Of a stretch of 17,123 bases of DNA, positions 1 through 5,544 are shown piece after piece. This DNA is from Candidatus Falkowiibacteriota bacterium (GTDB taxonomy: Bacteria > Patescibacteriota > Patescibacteriia > Patescibacteriales > GWC2-42-12). A program made the position numbers and the translations under genes. Numbering within the stretch: the first letter of the stretch is position 1; each line of letters begins with the position of its first letter. The DNA is taken from assembly GCA_016208065.1 (NCBI GenBank), contig JACQYU010000053.1, positions 1-17,123 on the forward strand. Direction: 5' to 3'. The notes beneath the pieces are model-generated. The model worked only from the letters and a program-made list of their open reading frames with translations, was not told where the DNA came from and ran no database searches.

Positions 1-2
1 CC

Positions 3-323
3 GAATATGCCGAAGCTAAAGACGAGCAAGCCTTTAACGACGGCCGAATCGGCGAATTAATGGCTTTGCTAAAAAACGTGACGGTTGTGCAAAATAACGG
101 CGATAAGCATAAAGTCGGCATGGGTTCGCGAGTAACGGCCGCGGCCGAAGGCAAAACCAAAGAATTTATTATTGTAAGCTTTAACGAAGCCAACCCGAGT
201 GAAGGCAAAATTTCCAATGAATCACCCCTGGGCGTGGCTTTTATCGGGAAAAAGAAAGGCGAAAAAATAACGGTTAATACGCCCCGAGGCAGCGTAGTTT
301 ACGAAATCTTAGACGTTAAATAA
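3..323 (+). CDS. greA: Transcription elongation factor GreA, 5' end outside the window
   Basis: GreA binds in the RNA polymerase secondary channel and stimulates cleavage of backtracked transcripts. The reading frame is open from the first bases of the window and starts with EYAEAKDEQAFNDGRIGEL, which is the end of the GreA N-terminal coiled coil. The gene therefore begins upstream, and the ATG at 60 is an internal methionine rather than the true start. The rest is the C-terminal FKBP-like domain, with the family signature SEGKISNESPLG and a GKKKGE turn before the final strand. About 106 residues are visible of the roughly 155-160 usual for the family. A rho-independent terminator follows 18 bases after the stop, so greA probably ends its transcript. 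The family assignment is secure. Confidence 0.93.
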   Translation, partial: EYAEAKDEQAFNDGRIGELMALLKNVTVVQNNGDKHKVGMGSRVTAAAEGKTKEFIIVSFNEANPSEGKISNESPLGVAFIGKKKGEKITVNTPRGSVVYEILDVK

Positions 324-340
324 AACATAAGCGCCATAAA

Positions 341-370
341 AACAAGCTCTGGAACAGGCTTGTTTTTTTA
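341..370 (+). terminator. Rho-independent terminator after greA
   Basis: AACAAGC (341-347) pairs with GCTTGTT (358-364) around a 10-nt loop, and a run of seven T follows. It sits 18 nt after the greA stop codon. Confidence 0.85.
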
Positions 371-375
371 TTTAA

Positions 376-443
376 GATGATAGCAAAAACTATTTTGTAA
401 CTAAAAATAGCAAATTGCAGTAAAAATAGTTTTTATTATCATC
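376..443. repeat. 68-bp imperfect palindrome between greA and lysS
   Basis: The left arm (376-396) starts GATGATAGCAAAAACTA. The right arm (423-443) is its reverse complement apart from two or three mismatches and ends TAGTTTTTATTATCATC. The spacer contains a smaller GCAAATTGC palindrome, and AAAAATAG occurs in it and again at the start of the right arm. It lies after the greA terminator and before the lysS promoter and contains no gene. It could be a hairpin repeat, a second terminator or a protein site; nothing here decides between these. Confidence 0.55.
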
Positions 444-480
444 TCTTTACTTTTTAACTGAAAAAGGTTAAAATATTAGG

Positions 481-486
481 TATAAT
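481..486 (+). promoter_or_regulatory. -10 box of the lysS promoter
   Basis: A consensus TATAAT ends 16 nt before the lysS ATG. No good -35 box lies at 16-18 nt spacing. The predicted transcript would have a leader of about 10 nt with no Shine-Dalgarno sequence. Confidence 0.55.
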
Positions 487-502
487 TTAAAAAATAATTC
501 TT

Positions 503-1774
503 ATGATAAAAATAAACGAGCGCGAGGACCGGCTTAAAAAATTAGCGGAATTAAAAGAATTGGGCATAAACCCTTATCCGGCCAAAACGGAAAAAGATAA
601 TTTTATCAATAGCGTTTTAACTGACTTTGAAAAATTAGAAAAAAATAGAGCCGAATTAAAATTAGCCGGCAGGCTAAGGGGCTTGCGCGCCCATGGCAAC
701 CTTACTTTTTCCAACCTTGAGGACTCCGGCGGAAAAATACAGCTGGCCTTTTCCAAAAAAGAAATCGGCGCGGACAGCTACAAAATTTTTTCCAAATATA
801 TTGACATCGGCGACTTTGTGCAGATTAGCGGCATGGCTTTTTTAACCCATAAAGGGGAAAAAAGCCTTATGGTTAAGGATTGGAAGATCTTAGCTAAAGC
901 CATCCGGCCTTTGCCGGAAAAATGGCACGGCTTATCCGATGAAGAAGAGTCGCTAAGAAAACGCTATCTTGATATTTTATTTAATAAAGAAGTAAAAGAT
1001 ATTTTTATAAAACGCGCTAAATTTTGGCGCGCTATCCGAGATTTTTTAACTAAAAAAGATTTTTTGGAAGTTGAAACACCGGTTTTGGAAAATACGGCCG
1101 GCGGCGCCGATGCCAGGCCTTTTATAACCCATCATAACGCGCTTAACTTAGACGTTTATTTAAGAATCTCCATGGGAGAATTATGGCAAAAACGATTAAT
1201 GGTCGCCGGCTTTGAAAAAACTTTTGAAATCGGCCGGCAATTCAGGAACGAGGGCATGGACGCCGAGCATCTGCAGGATTACACGCAAATGGAATTTTAT
1301 TGGGCCTACGCCGATTATGAAGCCGGCATGGAATTGGTTGAAGAACTTTTTAAATATACGGCCAAGGAAACTTTTGGCGCGCTTAAATTCAAGATTAAAA
1401 ATTTTGAAGTTGATTTGGGAAAAACTTGGGAGCGCTATGATTATCGGGAAACCGTTAAAAAACATACCGGAATTGATATTCTAAAAGCCGACATGAAAAC
1501 AATGGAAAAAAAACTTAAAGAGCTTAAAGTTGACTATGATAAAAAAGGCTTTAATAAAACCCGCGCCATTGATAATTTATGGAAATACTGCCGCAAGCAA
1601 ATCGCCGGCCCGGGCTTTTTAACCGGCGTGCCGATTGAAGTTTCGCCTTTAGCCAAACGCGATGAAAAACATCCGGAATTAAGCCAGAGATTCCAGGTAA
1701 TTATTGCCGGCTCGGAATTAGGCAACGGCTACTCGGAGCAGAGAAGCAGGGGACGAGGAAGCGCAGATGTTTGA
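503..1774 (+). CDS. lysS: Lysyl-tRNA synthetase, class II: 5' part of a broken gene
   Basis: LysRS charges tRNA-Lys with lysine in the cytoplasm. Residues 1-150 match the N-terminal OB-fold anticodon-binding domain (AGRLRGLRAHGNLTF). The class II catalytic core follows, with RKRYLDILFNKEV and motif 2 at FRNEGMD (about 247-253). The conserved stretch GSELGNGYSE is reached near residue 409. There the expected 'LNDPxDQ...' segment is absent and the frame runs through 13 unrelated residues into TGA at 1772-1774. The missing C-terminal part, including motif 3, continues in another frame from about 1740. Compared with E. coli LysRS, roughly 16 residues (about 50 nt) are missing at the junction near 1735-1743. 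As written, the gene product lacks motif 3 and would be inactive. Family assignment is certain; whether the break is biological is not. Confidence 0.9.
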   Translation: MIKINEREDRLKKLAELKELGINPYPAKTEKDNFINSVLTDFEKLEKNRAELKLAGRLRGLRAHGNLTFSNLEDSGGKIQLAFSKKEIGADSYKIFSKYIDIGDFVQISGMAFLTHKGEKSLMVKDWKILAKAIRPLPEKWHGLSDEEESLRKRYLDILFNKEVKDIFIKRAKFWRAIRDFLTKKDFLEVETPVLENTAGGADARPFITHHNALNLDVYLRISMGELWQKRLMVAGFEKTFEIGRQFRNEGMDAEHLQDYTQMEFYWAYADYEAGMELVEELFKYTAKETFGALKFKIKNFEVDLGKTWERYDYRETVKKHTGIDILKADMKTMEKKLKELKVDYDKKGFNKTRAIDNLWKYCRKQIAGPGFLTGVPIEVSPLAKRDEKHPELSQRFQVIIAGSELGNGYSEQRSRGRGSADV

Positions 1775-1913
1775 CCATGAATTCGTGGAAGCTTTGGAAT
1801 ACGGCATGCCGCCGACTTGCGGCTTTGGCATGAGTGAGCGGGTTTTTTCATTTTTAATGGATAAGCCGGCGCGGGTTTGCCAGATTTTTCCGCTAATGCG
1901 GCCGAAAAATTAA
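1740..1913 (+). pseudogene. lysS: Lysyl-tRNA synthetase: displaced C-terminal part with motif 3
   Basis: The frame beginning at 1740 reads REAGDEEAQMFDHEF, then EALEYGMPPTCGFGMSERV, and ends at TAA 1911-1913 after the typical LysRS ending IFPLMRPKN. GFGMSER is class II motif 3 with its ATP-binding arginine. This part has no start codon of its own; it is the continuation of the upstream lysS frame after a deletion-plus-frameshift. The mobile unit carrying the GIY-YIG gene begins at the very next base after this stop codon. Confidence 0.88.
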
Positions 1914-1955
1914 TGTCATCCCGAATACCGCTTCAGCGGTAGAGGGATCTCGACA
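1914..1955 (+). repeat. Hairpin repeat, copy A1 (ATCCC/GGGAT stem)
   Basis: The order is TGTC, stem ATCCC (1918-1922), GA, an inner perfect hairpin TACCGC-TTCA-GCGGTA (1926-1941), stem GGGAT (1944-1948), then CTCGACA. It is the left boundary of the GIY-YIG unit. Confidence 0.75.
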
Positions 1956-1974
1956 AAGCACGATAAAATGATAA

Positions 1975-1980
1975 TATAAT
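1975..1980 (+). promoter_or_regulatory. -10 box for the GIY-YIG gene
   Basis: A consensus TATAAT ends 6 nt before the ATG at 1987, so the predicted transcript would start at or next to the start codon. A -35-like TCGACA (1950-1955) overlaps the end of repeat A1 at a long 19-nt spacing, so the repeat may contribute to the promoter. Confidence 0.5.
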
Positions 1981-1986
1981 TTAAAG

Positions 1987-2283
1987 ATGAAAGAATATAC
2001 TTATTATATTTATATTTTAACTAATATTAATAATAAACGATTTTATATCGGAGTTACCAGCAATCTATTAAATCGTTACTATGAACATAAAAATAAAAAA
2101 ATTCCAAAAAGTTTTACCGCGAAGTATAATATTAATAAATTAGTTTATTATGAAATATTTAATGATACTAACTACGCCATCTCCAGAGAAAAAGAATTAA
2201 AAGGCTGGCGCAGAGAAAAGAAAATAAACTTAATAAAAAGCGATAACCTCATATTTAAAAATTTAATAATAGATTTTTTATAA
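1987..2283 (+). CDS. Small GIY-YIG endonuclease-domain protein
   Basis: This 98-residue protein is a single GIY-YIG nuclease domain of the YhbQ/UPF0213-like type. The GIY element is YIYIL (7-11) and the YIG element is FYIGVTS (19-25). A conserved helix carries Arg30 in NLLNRYYEHKN, and the acidic part is ISREKELKGWRREKKINLI (65-83), with Glu68/Glu70 as metal-ligand candidates. There is no extra DNA-binding domain. Family members cut or nick DNA, often at structured sites; the substrate of this one is unknown. It is flanked on both sides by inverted copies of one hairpin repeat, which suggests that the repeats may be its substrate or that both travel together. It is more AT-rich than its neighbours. 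No Shine-Dalgarno sequence is present. Family confidence is high; role is inference. Confidence 0.88.
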   Translation: MKEYTYYIYILTNINNKRFYIGVTSNLLNRYYEHKNKKIPKSFTAKYNINKLVYYEIFNDTNYAISREKELKGWRREKKINLIKSDNLIFKNLIIDFL

Positions 2284-2302
2284 TTTACATTATTGCATTT
2301 AA

Positions 2303-2357
2303 CGAGATCCCTCGTCGCTCATCTGCCGATTGGCAGATGAGCTCACTCGGGATGACA
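2303..2357 (-). repeat. Hairpin repeat, copy A2, inverted
   Basis: Read on the minus strand it is TGTC, ATCCC, GAGTGA, an inner 11-bp perfect hairpin (GCTCATCTGCC, loop AATC, GGCAGATGAGC; 2317-2342), GACGA, GGGAT, CTCG. Head, stem and tail match A1, but the inner hairpin is different. It ends 6 bp before the start codon at 2364. Confidence 0.75.
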
Positions 2358-2363
2358 ATAAAT

Positions 2364-2843
2364 ATGAAAACCGCCATGGCTTTCGGCGCTTTTGACCTTT
2401 TGCATCCCGGGCATAAAAGCTTTATAAAACAAGCTAAAAGATACGGTGATTATCTAATCGTAATTATCGCGCGCGACAGCACGGTTTTAAAGGTTAAAGG
2501 CAAACTGCCGAAACATAGCGAAAAACAACGCCTAGGGGCTGTTAAAGGCCTAAAATTAGCGTCTAAAGCGATTATGGGCAGTTTAATTGATAAATACGCG
2601 GCTATTAAAAAATATAAACCTGATATAATCTGTTTAGGCTATGACCAGACGCATTTTACTAAACAGCTAAAACCGGAACTTAAAAAATTAAAGCTTAAAG
2701 CCAAAATAATCAAATTAAAGCCTTTCAGGCCAGATAAATATAAAACCTCAATTTTAAAAAATAAAGTGTCATTGCGAGAAGCGCCTTTAGCCCCGGGCTT
2801 GACCCAGGGGACGAAGCAATCTCCGGTTTCATGGACAAAATAA
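2364..2843 (+). CDS. Cytidylyltransferase-like nucleotidyltransferase (FAD synthase RibL/TagD type) with repeat-encoded tail
   Basis: The protein has the HxGH nucleotidyltransferase fold. MKTAMAFGAFDLLHPGHKSF at the start carries HPGH at residues 14-17, followed by VIIARDSTV, then KPDIICLGYDQ, and YKTSI as the probable counterpart of the family's ISSTS-like C-terminal motif. The closest recognisable relatives are the small archaeal-type FAD synthases and glycerol-3-phosphate cytidylyltransferases; both transfer a nucleotide from ATP or CTP, and the substrate cannot be read from sequence. I chose the ATG at 2364 because the longer frame from 2337 would begin inside repeat A2. From 2766 the frame runs into a MITE-like element, which encodes the last 25 of 159 residues (from VSLREAPLAPG to the stop). 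The ancestral end was probably near YKTSILKNK. Confidence 0.78.
   Translation: MKTAMAFGAFDLLHPGHKSFIKQAKRYGDYLIVIIARDSTVLKVKGKLPKHSEKQRLGAVKGLKLASKAIMGSLIDKYAAIKKYKPDIICLGYDQTHFTKQLKPELKKLKLKAKIIKLKPFRPDKYKTSILKNKVSLREAPLAPGLTQGTKQSPVSWTK
2767..2823 (+). repeat. Hairpin repeat, copy B1 (ATTGC/GCAAT stem)
   Basis: TGTC, ATTGC, GAG, a GC-rich inner hairpin (CCCCGGG..CCCAGGGG), GACGAA, GCAAT, CTC. It is translated as the C-terminal tail of the upstream gene. Confidence 0.75.
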
Positions 2844-2875
2844 TTTTTATAGCCAACAATAAATTATTTTAACCA

Positions 2876-2937
2876 GAGATTGCCCTGCCTGCCGGCAGGC
2901 AGGCGCGTCGCCTGATTACAGGCTCCTCGCAATGACA
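2876..2937 (-). repeat. Hairpin repeat, copy B2, inverted
   Basis: On the minus strand: TGTC, ATTGC, GAG, an inner stem CCTG-TAAT-CAGG, a perfect 20-bp palindrome CCTGCCTGCCGGCAGGCAGG (2884-2903), GCAAT, CTC. It ends 8 bp before the ATG at 2946. Confidence 0.75.
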
Positions 2938-2945
2938 AAAGCCAT

Positions 2946-3371
2946 ATGAAAATAACAATTTGCGGCAGCGTGGCCTTCAGAAAAAACATGCTTGAATGCA
3001 AAAACGAACTCAATAAAATGGGGCATGAAGGCATAATACATCAGGTAATCGAAGACTTGGCTCTTGGCAAAAATCCCGAATTAATGAAAAGGGTTGAGGA
3101 AAACCACGCTCAAGTGAAAAGGGAAGGCGGTTTTATAAAGTGGTATCATGACAGCATAAAAAATAGCGACGCTATTTTAGTTTTAAATTACGATAAAAAC
3201 GGCATAAAAAACTATATTGGCGGCAATACTTTAATGGAAATAGGCTTCGCTCATGTTAATGATAAAAAAATATTCTTGCTGAATCCCATACCGGAAGAAG
3301 TTTCTTACGCTGACGAGATTAAAACCATGGTTGATATTATCTTGGATGGAAATCTAAATAAAATTAACTAA
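2946..3371 (+). CDS. Nucleoside 2-deoxyribosyltransferase-like protein
   Basis: This 141-residue Rossmann-like protein opens with KITICGSVAF. It has WYHDSIKNSDAILVLNYD (66-83) and then GGNTLMEIGFA (92-102), which matches the nucleoside 2-deoxyribosyltransferase superfamily pattern of an SDAIlV strand followed by a helix carrying the catalytic glutamate (Glu98). Enzymes of this fold exchange bases on deoxynucleosides or hydrolyse nucleoside monophosphates. Many small bacterial members are uncharacterised, and the substrate here is unknown. The ATG at 2946 is the first after the MITE-like element and immediately precedes the conserved first strand. No Shine-Dalgarno sequence is present. The stop lies 9 bp before serS, so the two are probably cotranscribed. 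Confidence 0.62.
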   Translation: MKITICGSVAFRKNMLECKNELNKMGHEGIIHQVIEDLALGKNPELMKRVEENHAQVKREGGFIKWYHDSIKNSDAILVLNYDKNGIKNYIGGNTLMEIGFAHVNDKKIFLLNPIPEEVSYADEIKTMVDIILDGNLNKIN

Positions 3372-3380
3372 TATATTCAT

Positions 3381-4010
3381 ATGCTAGACATAAAATTCAT
3401 CAGGGAAAACGCTGATTTAATAAAAAAGAACTGCGAAAACAGGCTAGCCAAAGTTGATGTCGGCCAATTATTAAAAATTGACGAAGAGCGGCGCAAGCTT
3501 GAAGCCGAAATTGATAAGCTTAGGGCGAGAAGAAATGCCGTTTCAAAAACCAAGCCCACGGCCGAGGAAATATCCGAAATGAAAAAATTGGGTGAAATTA
3601 TAAAAAGCTTGGAAGAAAAACATAATTTGATCCATGCTCAATACAAAAAACTGCTCTTTCAAATTCCCAATTTAACCCATCCGGAAGTAAAAGTAAGCGA
3701 CAACGAAGACGATAATCCGATATTAAAAACATACGGCAAGCCGGCTAAATTTAAATTCGCTCCGCTTGACCATGTTGAGCTGGCGGAAAAGAATGATTTG
3801 ATTGATTTTGAGCGGGCCATAAAAGTAAGCGCGGCCAAATTCTATTATTTAAAAAATCAAGCCGCTTTGCTTGAATTCGCCTTAATCCAATACGCGCTGG
3901 AAATCGCCATCAAGCGCGGCTTTACGCCTTTTATAACGCCTGATTTAGCCAAGCAGGAAGTTCTAGAAGGCTTAGGCTTTAATCCCAGAGGCGAGGCAAC
4001 GCAAATTTAA
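3381..4010 (+). CDS. serS: Seryl-tRNA synthetase: 5' part of a broken gene
   Basis: SerRS charges tRNA-Ser. The fragment starts with the canonical MLDIKFIRENADLIKKN and contains the whole N-terminal long coiled-coil arm that grips the tRNA variable loop (about 1-110). It then enters the class II catalytic domain (HPEVKVSDNEDDNP, LAEKNDLIDFERAIKV, GFTPFITPDLAKQEVLEGLG). It stops at GEATQI, TAA 4008-4010, where the family continues with roughly 95-100 residues, including motif 2 (FRxEAG). The frame resumes at about 4009 with KGLGLPFRVIDHST. The bases around the junction (AAATTTAAA) fit both flanks, as expected for a join at short homology. As written the enzyme lacks motif 2 and would be dead. 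Confidence 0.9.
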   Translation: MLDIKFIRENADLIKKNCENRLAKVDVGQLLKIDEERRKLEAEIDKLRARRNAVSKTKPTAEEISEMKKLGEIIKSLEEKHNLIHAQYKKLLFQIPNLTHPEVKVSDNEDDNPILKTYGKPAKFKFAPLDHVELAEKNDLIDFERAIKVSAAKFYYLKNQAALLEFALIQYALEIAIKRGFTPFITPDLAKQEVLEGLGFNPRGEATQI

Positions 4011-4032
4011 AGGCCTAGGCCTGCCTTTTAGG

Positions 4033-4383
4033 GTGATCGACCACTCAACGGCCGATTTGGGCGGGCCGTCATACCGGACTTATGATTTAGAAGCTTGGCT
4101 GCCGGGCAAGCCCAATAAAAACGGCGCGGCCGGAGACTGGGCCGAGATAACTTCAACTTCAAATTGCACCGACTACCAAGCCAGAGGCTTAAATATCAAA
4201 TATAAAGACAAAGCCGGCGAAAAACATTTTCTGCACATGCTTAACGGCACGGCCATAGCTATAAGCCGCGCCTTAATCGCCATTATGGAAAATTACCAAA
4301 AAGCCGACGGCTCTATTGAAATACCGAAAGTTTTACGGAAATACCTGCCGGGCAAAGCCAAGATAATAAAGAAAAAAGCTTAA
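4033..4383 (+). CDS. serS: Seryl-tRNA synthetase: displaced 3' part with motif 3
   Basis: This frame encodes the C-terminal third of SerRS. GLGLPFRVIDHSTADLGG (from about 4012), YDLEAWLPG, EITSTSNCTDYQARG and motif 3 in HMLNGTAIAISRALIAIMEN (residues about 83-102 of the fragment) are all in order, with a normal end at KVLRKYLPGKAK. The nominal start is GTG at 4033, but homology extends upstream to about 4006-4012, so this is the remainder of the interrupted gene rather than an independent one. The gene ends 9 bp before the aminotransferase. Confidence 0.85.
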   Translation: MIDHSTADLGGPSYRTYDLEAWLPGKPNKNGAAGDWAEITSTSNCTDYQARGLNIKYKDKAGEKHFLHMLNGTAIAISRALIAIMENYQKADGSIEIPKVLRKYLPGKAKIIKKKA

Positions 4384-4392
4384 GCCATCTTC

Positions 4393-5544
4393 ATGTTTGA
4401 CCGAGTTAAAAATTTACAATTAAGCGTTATCAAGCAAATGGAGCTCCGGGCGGCAAAATATCCGGACGTAATTTCACTCGCCCAGGGAATTCCCAGCTTT
4501 GATACTCCGGCCTGCATTAAAAGGCGCGTTGAAAGAGCCTTGCGCGCCGGCGTAGTGGCGAAATATTCGCTGTCGCCGGGCCTGCCGGAATTAAGGGAAA
4601 TGATAGAAATTTCTTTAGCCAAAGAAAATATGTTTTATGACTGGCAAAAAGAAATTATAGCCACGGCCGGTTCGATTGAAGGCCTAACCGCGGCAATTTT
4701 AGCCATAAGCGAACCGGGCGATGAAATAATCCTGCCTTCACCGACTTACGTTTCATATAAAGAAGTTATAAATTTAGCCGGCTGTACGCCTGTTTTCGTG
4801 CCTTTAAACGAGGCTAAGGGCTGGACTCTTGAATTAGACAAATTCAAAGAAGCCATTACGCCGAAAACCAAGGCTATCCTGTTTTGCAACCCGAACAACC
4901 CGACCGGCACGATTTATAGCCGGGAAGAATTAATCAGCTTGGCTGAATTGGCTGAAAAACACAATCTTTTTATAATCAGCGATGAAGTTTATAAAGATTT
5001 CGTTTACAGCGGTTCGGAAAAAATATTTTCTCTGGCCGAATTGCCAAAAATGAGGCAGCGGATTATCAGAGTTTTCAGCTTTTCAAAATCACACGCCATG
5101 ACCGGCTGGCGCATCGGCTTTATCCATAGCGACGAATCGGTTATTAAAGAAATTTTAAAAGTGCATGATTGTTTGGTAACTTGCGCGCCGGTAATTTCCC
5201 AATACGCGGCCATGGGAGCCTTAGAAATGGGGGATAGGGATGTGGCCGATTTTAAAAAACATTACAATCTCCGCCGAGATTTAATCTGCTCAAGGCTTGA
5301 TAGGCTTAATAAATTTTTGCATTATATAAAACCCAATGGCGCTTATTTTGTTTTCCCTAAAATATTGGGCAACAGCGATTCGAAAGCTTTGGCCTTGGAA
5401 ATTCTAGATAAAGTCCAAGTAGCCGTTGTACCGGGCATAGCTTTCGGGCCTAACGGCGAAGGACATATCCGATTAAGCTTTGGCCGGACCGAAAAACATA
5501 TAAATATCGCTTTTGACCGCCTGGAAAAATTTTTTAGCTTATGA
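4393..5544 (+). CDS. PLP-dependent class I/II aminotransferase (aspartate aminotransferase family)
   Basis: This is a complete 383-residue fold-type I aminotransferase of the AspC/AspB group, which uses pyridoxal phosphate to move amino groups between amino acids and 2-oxo acids. The substrate-arm motif LAQGIPSFDTP lies at about 29-39 and YSLSPGLPELR at 58-68. CNPNNPTGTIYS starts at 165, and SDEVYKDF has the pyridine-N-binding Asp197. The PLP Schiff-base lysine is Lys232 in SFSKSHAMTGWRIGF. The carboxylate-binding arginine is in HIRLSFGRTE near the C-terminus. Substrate specificity cannot be assigned. Its stop overlaps the start of the Mur-like gene by 4 bp (ATGA), so they are translationally coupled. 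No Shine-Dalgarno sequence precedes the ATG. Confidence 0.88.
   Translation: MFDRVKNLQLSVIKQMELRAAKYPDVISLAQGIPSFDTPACIKRRVERALRAGVVAKYSLSPGLPELREMIEISLAKENMFYDWQKEIIATAGSIEGLTAAILAISEPGDEIILPSPTYVSYKEVINLAGCTPVFVPLNEAKGWTLELDKFKEAITPKTKAILFCNPNNPTGTIYSREELISLAELAEKHNLFIISDEVYKDFVYSGSEKIFSLAELPKMRQRIIRVFSFSKSHAMTGWRIGFIHSDESVIKEILKVHDCLVTCAPVISQYAAMGALEMGDRDVADFKKHYNLRRDLICSRLDRLNKFLHYIKPNGAYFVFPKILGNSDSKALALEILDKVQVAVVPGIAFGPNGEGHIRLSFGRTEKHINIAFDRLEKFFSL

Larger units (their letters stand above)
1914..2357. mobile_element. 444-bp inverted-repeat unit carrying a GIY-YIG nuclease gene
   Basis: The unit begins with TGTCATCCCGA (1914-1924) and ends with the exact reverse complement TCGGGATGACA (2347-2357), giving perfect 11-bp terminal inverted repeats. 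Each terminus belongs to a longer hairpin repeat, and the two copies face each other around one gene (1987-2283). The left end abuts the lysS stop codon, and the right end lies 6 bp before the start of the next gene. No clear target-site duplication is visible; the flanks are TTAA and ATAA. Calling it mobile is an inference from this architecture. Confidence 0.55.
2767..2937. mobile_element. 171-bp palindromic MITE-like element
   Basis: Perfect 12-bp terminal inverted repeats TGTCATTGCGAG (2767-2778) and CTCGCAATGACA (2926-2937) enclose further nested pairs. GCAATCTCCGGTT pairs 12 of 13 with AACCAGAGATTGC, and AAAATAATTT pairs perfectly with AAATTATTTT in the centre. The unit is two facing copies of the hairpin repeat with no gene of its own. 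It shares the TGTCAT..CGA end with the GIY-YIG unit 400 bp upstream, so it could be a non-autonomous relative (inference). Confidence 0.65.

Noticed and set aside
1196..1484. Open frames in other frames within lysS
   Set aside because: They overlap the motif 2 region of an obvious LysRS reading frame.
503..1913. Programmed ribosomal frameshifting in lysS, serS, gltX and ftsQ
   Set aside because: A frameshift alone would keep all residues. Here conserved segments of about 16 to 100 residues are absent, and no slippery site with a stimulatory structure is evident at the joins.
2337..2363. Start of the nucleotidyltransferase at the ATG at 2337
   Set aside because: This would encode MSSLGMTIN from repeat A2. 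The conserved first strand begins right after the ATG at 2364.
2884..2903. 20-bp perfect palindrome as a restriction or regulator site
   Set aside because: It is internal to repeat copy B2 and is best explained as part of that hairpin.
1740..4033. Introns or inteins splitting the synthetase genes
   Set aside because: The genes are shorter than normal, not longer. No insert is present to remove.
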